From: Chimonanthus salicifolius
Taxonomy: Eukaryota > Streptophyta > Magnoliopsida > Laurales > Calycanthaceae
Assembly: GCA_013350335.1 (NCBI GenBank)
Contig: CM023540.1
Span: forward strand, 45,181,222-45,245,221
Reading direction: 5' to 3'
Length of the DNA: 64,000 bases
This document shows positions 58,441 to 64,000 of the stretch, piece by piece (the stretch's first letter is position 1; the number at the start of each line of letters is the position of its first letter). Position numbers and translations under genes: made by a program. The notes under the pieces were generated by a model. It saw only the letters and a list, made by a program, of their open reading frames with translations. It did not search any database and was not told the origin of the DNA.

Positions 58441-60030
58441 TACCTGGTTTCGAGGCATGTTCCGAGGGACCCAGTTTTTGAAGTGTCTAATCTTGTCTGA
58501 TTATTATTAATGCATGTGATGTGATGTTAGTACCCCCTTTTTTGTTAAATTAAAATTGTACTAACCCTCTTCCCTTATTACTATAGTGCATATACTATTG
58601 TATTCACTTCCAGGCCGACTCTAGTGGTCTGGCACTGAGTGATCTCACTTTCAAGCCGACGCTATATTTGTCGGGCACTGAGTGACCTCGAGGCCTTACT
58701 CAAAATGTCAGATCTGGTCCTATCCAGAAGACAACCGAGAAGTGACCTGGGAATCTAGACCTAACTCGATAAGTCAATCTAGTCAATGCCCAGAAGACAA
58801 TATGAGTTTTGGACTGAGCACCCTTTTTATTATATTATCTTGTGTATTATTATAATTTAAAAAGGATAGAAGCCAAGTAGGAGACTTAGTTCCATGTACC
58901 TTGGATATTTTTAGGAAAACGTGGGATTTTGAAATACTACTTGTATGTATGTATTTGATATGTATATTGATTGTGTACTTGTGTGTTTGTTTGAACAGAG
59001 ATTGCGAAACCACATATATACGGTGAGGGAACTTAACTTTGCAGTAAGATGTAAACATGTTTCACTTTGAGATGAATCTTGAGCAATGAGTGGTTTCAGA
59101 TTTGATGAACTCACTCATGTGCCTAGACATGATGCACTATGGTAAGAGTGCTTATGATGATTATGAATGCTATGATGTTGATTATATGAAATGTGTAAGA
59201 CTGCTTTCACGTGCCTTTGACTATTGAACCAATATCGGCCATATGGGAGATGGTTACGTCTACTAGACCACGGGTGTCTACAGTTGCTGACTTAAGGGTG
59301 TTAGTATCGGCTATGGGGAGCCGGAGATGTACTTGCAAGGATGTATTTTGACCGTGTCGGGACTTAATACAATGGTCTCAGTGTAGTCGGCAGGTGTTAT
59401 GTTGGATGATAGCAGAAATGGAAAGATGATGATGAGACCTTTACTTGATATTGTGAATTTTATTATCAAGTATGAGATATATTTGCAACTGTTGATTATT
59501 GTTAATCTGTTATTTACTTCAAAAATGCACTATTATATTTCCTTCACTGGGCTAGTTAGCTCACCCCACTCACCTTTCAGGAGATGAATCCGAGGAGGAG
59601 AACCCTCTATTTCAAGCTTAGGGTGGATAAGCTGCGGCGGTGTTTTGGGATTCTTACTGAGAGGAATTCCCTTATCTTTGCTTTTTGGTTCTTGGAACCA
59701 TTGGTTTTTGTAAAGTACCGAGCGTGATACTTAGTTTGTATCAATGTCATGTATTGAAAACTACTGCGTTTCTGTAGTTACTTTGATGATGATGATTTTG
59801 TAATGATAAATTCAAATGTTGGAATTATGTGATCATGTATGTGTTATTTTTGTTTGTATTTGTTGGGTAGACTTATGGTATATGTTTGAGTCCACATGTT
59901 GGGATTATATGTGACCTTTGGCCCCAACTGTTGATTCGGCCCAGTTAGAATGCTTGAGTTAGTTTAACTTCAAAAAAAAAAAAAAAAAGTCCCGTTCCGG
60001 GCCCACCTTTCGGGTCGGGGTATGACAACT

Positions 60031-60044
60031 TGGTATCAGAGCTT
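60031..60044 (+). other. Gypsy primer-binding site
   Basis: TGGTATCAGAGCTT, three bases after the LTR end, is complementary to the 3' end of plant initiator tRNA-Met. Confidence 0.88.
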
Positions 60045-60147
60045 TGGCTCAAACTCTAGGACTGTGATGGGTTACAACCTAGTTAGACTTGCTTTTGCCT
60101 TAGTACTGCAATTGTTTTTGACATTTTCTTGTTTTTGTGATACAAAC

Positions 60148-60636
60148 ATGTCAAGTAATACAGAGTACACTGAGTTGTGGGACAGGGGAACCCCTAGCAA
60201 TCTGATCAACCTGGTTTCTTCTGATTCCAGTGTTGCACCTGATGAGGAAGTAGAAGTTGCATCACCCGAGTGTCATGTTGGGGCTGATCTAGAAGAGGAA
60301 GTGGGAGACATCCCAAATCTAGAGGAGTCAGTAGGGGAGAATGGCTTGCCTGAATGTACTCCGGCTACTCCGCCCTTGGATGAGTATTCGGATTATATGT
60401 GCGAATTATGCAATCAGAAGGGGCACAACTGTGCTTACTGCCCCTATTCAATTGATGTCATCTGCCCTGTTTGCGGACTTCGCCGGCATGGGAGCGGAAT
60501 GACTAATTGTCCTTATGTTGGAGGACCAGGGATCATACCCTGTTTGACCTGCGGAGTGTTCGGGCATAAGTCGGCGACTTGTCCGGACAAATTTTTTTAT
60601 TTTGGTGATGAGGCAGGATCTTCTTTGGAAGATTAG
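60148..60636 (+). CDS. Extra zinc-knuckle ORF upstream of gag
   Basis: 162 codons from ATG 60148, uninterrupted. The N-terminal two thirds is strongly acidic (for example DEEVEVA, LEEEVGD, LEESVGE). The C-terminus has three zinc-knuckle-like motifs: CELCNQKGHNCAYC and CLTCGVFGHKSATC are canonical CX2CX4HX4C, and CPVCGLRRHGSGMTNC has a wider last spacing. It lies 98 bp after the PBS and 199 bp before the gag ATG, so it would be the first ORF on the element's RNA. Nucleic-acid binding is inferred from the knuckles; the role is unknown. A captured or duplicated gag C-terminus is possible, but the acidic part is unlike gag. The frame also opens upstream to 60022. Confidence 0.65.
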   Translation: MSSNTEYTELWDRGTPSNLINLVSSDSSVAPDEEVEVASPECHVGADLEEEVGDIPNLEESVGENGLPECTPATPPLDEYSDYMCELCNQKGHNCAYCPYSIDVICPVCGLRRHGSGMTNCPYVGGPGIIPCLTCGVFGHKSATCPDKFFYFGDEAGSSLED

Positions 60637-60835
60637 TTTAGGATTTGTCGGGGATTGGGGAGATTTTGTTTGTAAGGGTTGAGCATTGTTTTGTTGTTTT
60701 GAAGGGTTTTCATACCCTACTAACCCTTGTACTTGTATTAAAATTTGAATGATTCCTAATAAATTTTTGTAAACTTGTGTGATTTGTCTTGAATCTCTTA
60801 AAATGGTTAATGATATTTACAAGTGTAAATAACAG

Positions 60836-61858
60836 ATGTCAGGACCCAATGATAACGGAACCAACTACCGTGGGAGGAGGACTAGTCTTCCACCCCGTGA
60901 TATACCCAATGAGGCTGTCCGAGCGGCGGTTGAAGCATTTCAGCAGATAGCTGAAAACATGGGACTCCTGCCAATCCGTACACCAGAGGAGAGAGCCACC
61001 TCGGCTCTTAAGGAGTTTAAATGTCTGAACCCGACGAGTTTTTCAGGGACAGAAGACCCTAGTGTACGAAGAATTTGCTAACTCAGATTAGCCGGATCCT
61101 TAATACCCTGGCTATTGCCGATGACTTGCGAGTGACCTTGGCGGCATACCAGTTGGAAGGAAACTGCCTACGAGTGGTGGGAAGCGAAGAACTTGGTTCG
61201 AAACCACAAGCCAATGTCGTGGGAGGAGTTCTCTACAGCCTTTCTGGCCCGTTACTTTCCGAAGACCGTGGAGGAGGCGAGGAAGAGGGAATTCTTCGAC
61301 ATCCAACAAGGTTCCGACTCTGTGGCATAGTATACCATGCGCTTCATCGACCTGATGCAGTTCATGCCGTGGATAGGGGCAAACGAAGAGGAGAAAGTTC
61401 AGCACTTTGAAAATGGACTCCAACCTTTTCAGCAGCGGCAAGTGGCCGGCCTAGTGTTCGACACTTTGGAGGAGATCATCGATCGAGCTTCAAAGGTGGA
61501 AGCGGTGGACTCCATCAACTGGAGCGCCAACAGCTCTCAGAAACATTCTTCCAACAAGAAGGCCAAGTTTAACCAAAAGAGGCCTTTCTTCAATAAGAGC
61601 CAGCCTAGTGCAGGACAGTCAAGTTGGTCTGACTCTCGGCAAATCGTGTGCTACACCTGCAACCAGCCTGGGCATACTTCCAAGTTCTGTCCGTCAGGAG
61701 GAGAGAAGGCGTGCTTTCACTGCAAGCAAACCGGGCACCTGTTTAGAGACTGTCCTTATCTTCGTAAAGCTGCACCGTCGCAAGGTGCAGGAGTTTCATT
61801 TCTGTGGCGCAGCCGTCTGTTGGTCGAGGTTCTCAGTAGACCTCCAGAGGCTCAGTAG
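60836..61858 (+). pseudogene. Gypsy gag, broken
   Basis: ATG 60836. The capsid-like region is spread over three frames: PTSFSGTEDPSV, then LTQISRILNTLAIADDLRVT, then ARYFPKTVEEARKREFFDIQ, then EEKVQHFENGLQPFQQRQVA. Two canonical zinc knuckles follow, CYTCNQPGHTSKFC (about 61650) and CFHCKQTGHLFRDC (about 61711). Defects are a frameshift near 61065, another near 61160, and a TAG at 61328-61330. The last frame ends at 61858 and pol continues in a different one, so a further shift is present near 61790. Confidence 0.85.
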
Positions 61859-61860
61859 CA

Positions 61861-64000
61861 ATGAGGAATGGACCACCTCAGAACGGTCAGGGGAGGGGAC
61901 AAAGACGTCTTCAGGGGAGAGTCTACACGATTAGGACTCAGAGGGAAGAGCCAGTGGAAAACACTGTGATGGAAGGTACCCTTAATCTTTTTAGCCTTTT
62001 GGCTCGAGTGCTTTTTAATACCGGTGCTTCGCATTCCTTTATTTCTAGAGCTTGTTGTGATAGATTGGGTTTGAAACCGGTAGAAGTAGTTAACCCGCTA
62101 ATGGTAGTTTCACCCTTGGGTAAGAAGGCTTTGGTAGTCCAAGAGTGTAGATCTTGTGTCTTGAAGATTAGCGGAGTGGAGTTGTCCTATGATTTTCTGG
62201 TTTTAGAAATGACGGACTTTGACATCATCCTTGGTATGGATTGGTTGTCAGTTTTTGAGGTCTGGATAGACTGCTCTCAGAGGAGAATTTGTGGGGTCTC
62301 CTCAACCGGTGAGAGGTTTATGGAGAAGTTGGTACCCTATGAAAAGATGAGAGTCACTTTCTCTGGCCTTAGGGCGTATCCTGGTAGTGTGGTGGCGAGC
62401 ATGGGTTGGGAAGATGTAGGTGGTGTAGGGTCTATTACTCCTCGGGTGGTGTGTGAGTTTATGGATGTGTTTCCTGACCAGTTAGGTGGGCTACCTCCAC
62501 GTCGAGAGATAGAGTTTGTTATAGACCTACAGCCAGGAACATCTCCAATTTCCATGGCACCTTATCGGATGGCGCCGGCTGAACAGAGAGAGCTAGCTAC
62601 GTAGGTAGATGAGCTTCTCAGACTTGGTTTTATTCATCAGAGCAACTCGCCGTGGGGCGCACCTGCTTTCTTTGTGAAAAAGAAAAATGGATCGATGAGG
62701 ATGTGTATAGATTACCAGCGGCTTAACCAGGTAACTATTAAGAATAAGTTTCCGTTGCCTAGAATAGACGACCTCTTTGATCTTTTGAGGGGATCGAGAT
62801 GTATTTCAAAAATCGATTTGAGGTCGGGTTACCATTAGTTGCAGATTCGAGAGGAAGACATTCCAAAGACTGCTTTCCGGACGCGGTATGGTTTGTACGA
62901 GTTTGTCGTGATGCCTTTTGGTTTGACGAACACGCCAGCCATGTTTATGGATTTGATGAATCGCGTGTTTCGACCGTATCTGCGAGAGTTCGTGATAGTC
63001 TTTATAGACGACATCTTGATCTTTTCGTCGTCAGAGAAGGAGCACGAGCGTCACTATGAATTGTTCTTCAGCCTCTTCGAGTGCATCAGCTGTTCGCTAA
63101 GCTGAGCAAGTGTGAGTTTTGGTTGACTCAAGTGCAGTTCTGGGACATGTGGTGAGCGATCTCTTTAGATCCAGTGAAGGTAGAGACCTTGAAGACTTGG
63201 GAGAGTCCCAAGAACGTGTTCGAGATCCGGAGCTTTCTGGGATTAGCAGGATATTACCGAAAGTTTATCCCACACTTCTCTCAGATCGCGGTGCCGATAA
63301 CTCGGCTGACGAGGAAGAACGTCAAGTTCGAGTGGAACGAAGCTTGTGAAAGAGCATTCTAGGAGCTGAAGGAGAAGTTGACGACGTCTCCAGTGTTGGT
63401 GATACCCGAGCAAGGACGAGGTTACGATGTGTAGAGCGACGCGTCCAAGTTTGGTTTGGGTTGTGTGCTGATGCAAGAGGGGAAGGTAGTAGCTTATGGT
63501 TTTAGGCAATTGAAGGGACACGAGCAGAACTACCCGACTCATGATTTGGAGTTAGCAGCCGTTGTATTCTCATTAAAGTTGTGGAGACATTACTTGTATG
63601 GTGAGAAGTTCAATGTGTTTTCTGATCACCATAGTCTCAAGTATATCTTCACTCAGAAAGACTTGAATATGAGGCAGCGAAGATGGATGGAGTACCTGGG
63701 AGATTACGACTTCAGTCTCTCTTATCACCCAGGGAAAGCCAACGTAGTGGCCGATGCCTTGAGCAGGAAGTCTCACAGCAACGTGGCGAGGATGGCATCC
63801 TTGCAGTGGAAGATGTTGGAAGTTCTGTCCGAGTACGATCTGGAGCTGATCGAAGGAAGCGGGTCAGCAAGAATCCATATTTTGGTTCTACAACCCGAGA
63901 TAATCGGATTGGTGTTGGAAGGACAACAGAGAGACCCAGAAGCGAAGGAGTTGGCGACTCAGCTTTCAGGAGGAGCGTCTCTAGAAGATTGGAAGATCAA
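61861..64000 (+). pseudogene. Gypsy pol (protease, RT, RNase H), broken and partial
   Basis: The protease motif reads LFNTGASHSFIS at about 62011, with N (AAT, 62017-62019) in place of the catalytic D. Then [34 protein letters not shown] (about 62650), [43 protein letters not shown] with the DD pair at 63007-63012. Connection: SFLGLAGYYRKFIPHFSQIA (about 63230). RNase [17 protein letters not shown], then the [17 protein letters not shown] and [14 protein letters not shown] motifs and [16 protein letters not shown] (about 63725). In-frame stops are TAG at 62602, 62836, 63360 and 63432. There are frame changes between 63060 and 63170. The integrase would start to the right of the window. Confidence 0.88.

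Larger units (their letters stand above)
56796..60027 (+). repeat. Gypsy 5' LTR, 3,232 bp
   Basis: It starts TGTAATACCCTG and ends CGGGGTATGACA, with matching inverted ends. The adjoining 5 bp on the left are TTGCT (56791-56795); its partner is outside the window. A TATA box lies at 57583-57589, so U3 is about 0.8 kb and R plus U5 about 2.4 kb. The region after the TATA box looks like a plant 5' UTR, with a donor-like GAAG|GTAATC (about 57763) and an acceptor-like CCTTTCAG|GAGATG (about 59580). Confidence 0.85.
56796..64000 (+). mobile_element. Ty3/gypsy chromovirus (Tekay/Del-like), 3' end outside window
   Basis: 5' LTR 56796-60027, PBS 60031, an extra zinc-knuckle ORF, gag, then protease, reverse transcriptase and RNase H in the order PR-RT-RH. 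Integrase and 3' LTR lie beyond 64000. The long LTR, initiator-tRNA PBS and RT motifs ([24 protein letters not shown]) fit the Tekay/Del group of chromoviruses; the clade call is inference because the chromodomain is not in view. At least five in-frame stops and several frameshifts make the copy defective. Confidence 0.88.

Noticed and set aside
1..64000. CRISPR arrays, bacterial operons, rRNA or tRNA genes
   Set aside because: None found. Tandem repeats seen are minisatellites or duplications without spacer structure, and gene structure is eukaryotic.

Overview
This is nuclear DNA from a flowering plant with large, transposon-filled introns. The evidence is plant-type hAT, Mutator-like, Stowaway, Ty1/copia, Ty3/gypsy, L1-type LINE, RTE and tRNA-derived SINE sequences, A+T-rich non-coding DNA and GT-AG introns. 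The species cannot be named from the sequence; the intron sizes suggest a large genome.

The left two thirds (about 4.4 to 45.2 kb) are one host gene on the minus strand. Twelve coding exons totalling about 1.2 kb are spread over 40.85 kb. Every junction agrees in phase, and together the exons encode a protein of about 404 residues of the DUF2045/KIAA0930 family, whose function is unknown. Introns make up 97% of the locus. Intron 1 (7.1 kb) holds two RTE LINE remnants in opposite orientation. Intron 5 has a Stowaway MITE and intron 4 an LTR with a primer-binding site. Intron 7 has an L1-type LINE fragment. Intron 8 (11.8 kb) has a complete 4.8-kb hAT element with target duplication, a SINE and a LINE fragment. 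Intron 9 (7.7 kb) has a degraded copia element, an LTR with duplicated primer-binding sites, and a TRIM whose LTR has become palindromic. Intron 10 has a 1.5-kb Mutator-like element and a LINE RNase H fragment. The reading frame is intact except for one extra base in exon 7.

From 45.3 to 56.8 kb the DNA is A+T-rich and intergenic, with simple repeats, a PIF/Harbinger accessory-protein fragment, a complete 1.3-kb solo LTR with ATTCT target duplication, a promoter-like segment followed by a very short reading frame, and an LTR-like segment carrying three heat-shock-element clusters.

From 56.8 kb to the right edge lies a Ty3/gypsy (chromovirus, Tekay/Del-like) element with a 3.2-kb 5' LTR, inserted into the RNase H domain of an older minus-strand copia element. 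It has an extra zinc-knuckle ORF before gag, and a gag-pol broken by frameshifts and mostly CAG-to-TAG stops. Its 3' end is outside the window.

The points most worth following up are the 41-kb DUF2045 gene and its exon 7 frameshift, the palindromic TRIM LTR, the heat-shock-element LTR, the extra gypsy ORF, and the Mutator-like element with non-transposon interior. No rRNA, tRNA, CRISPR or bacterial-type features were seen.
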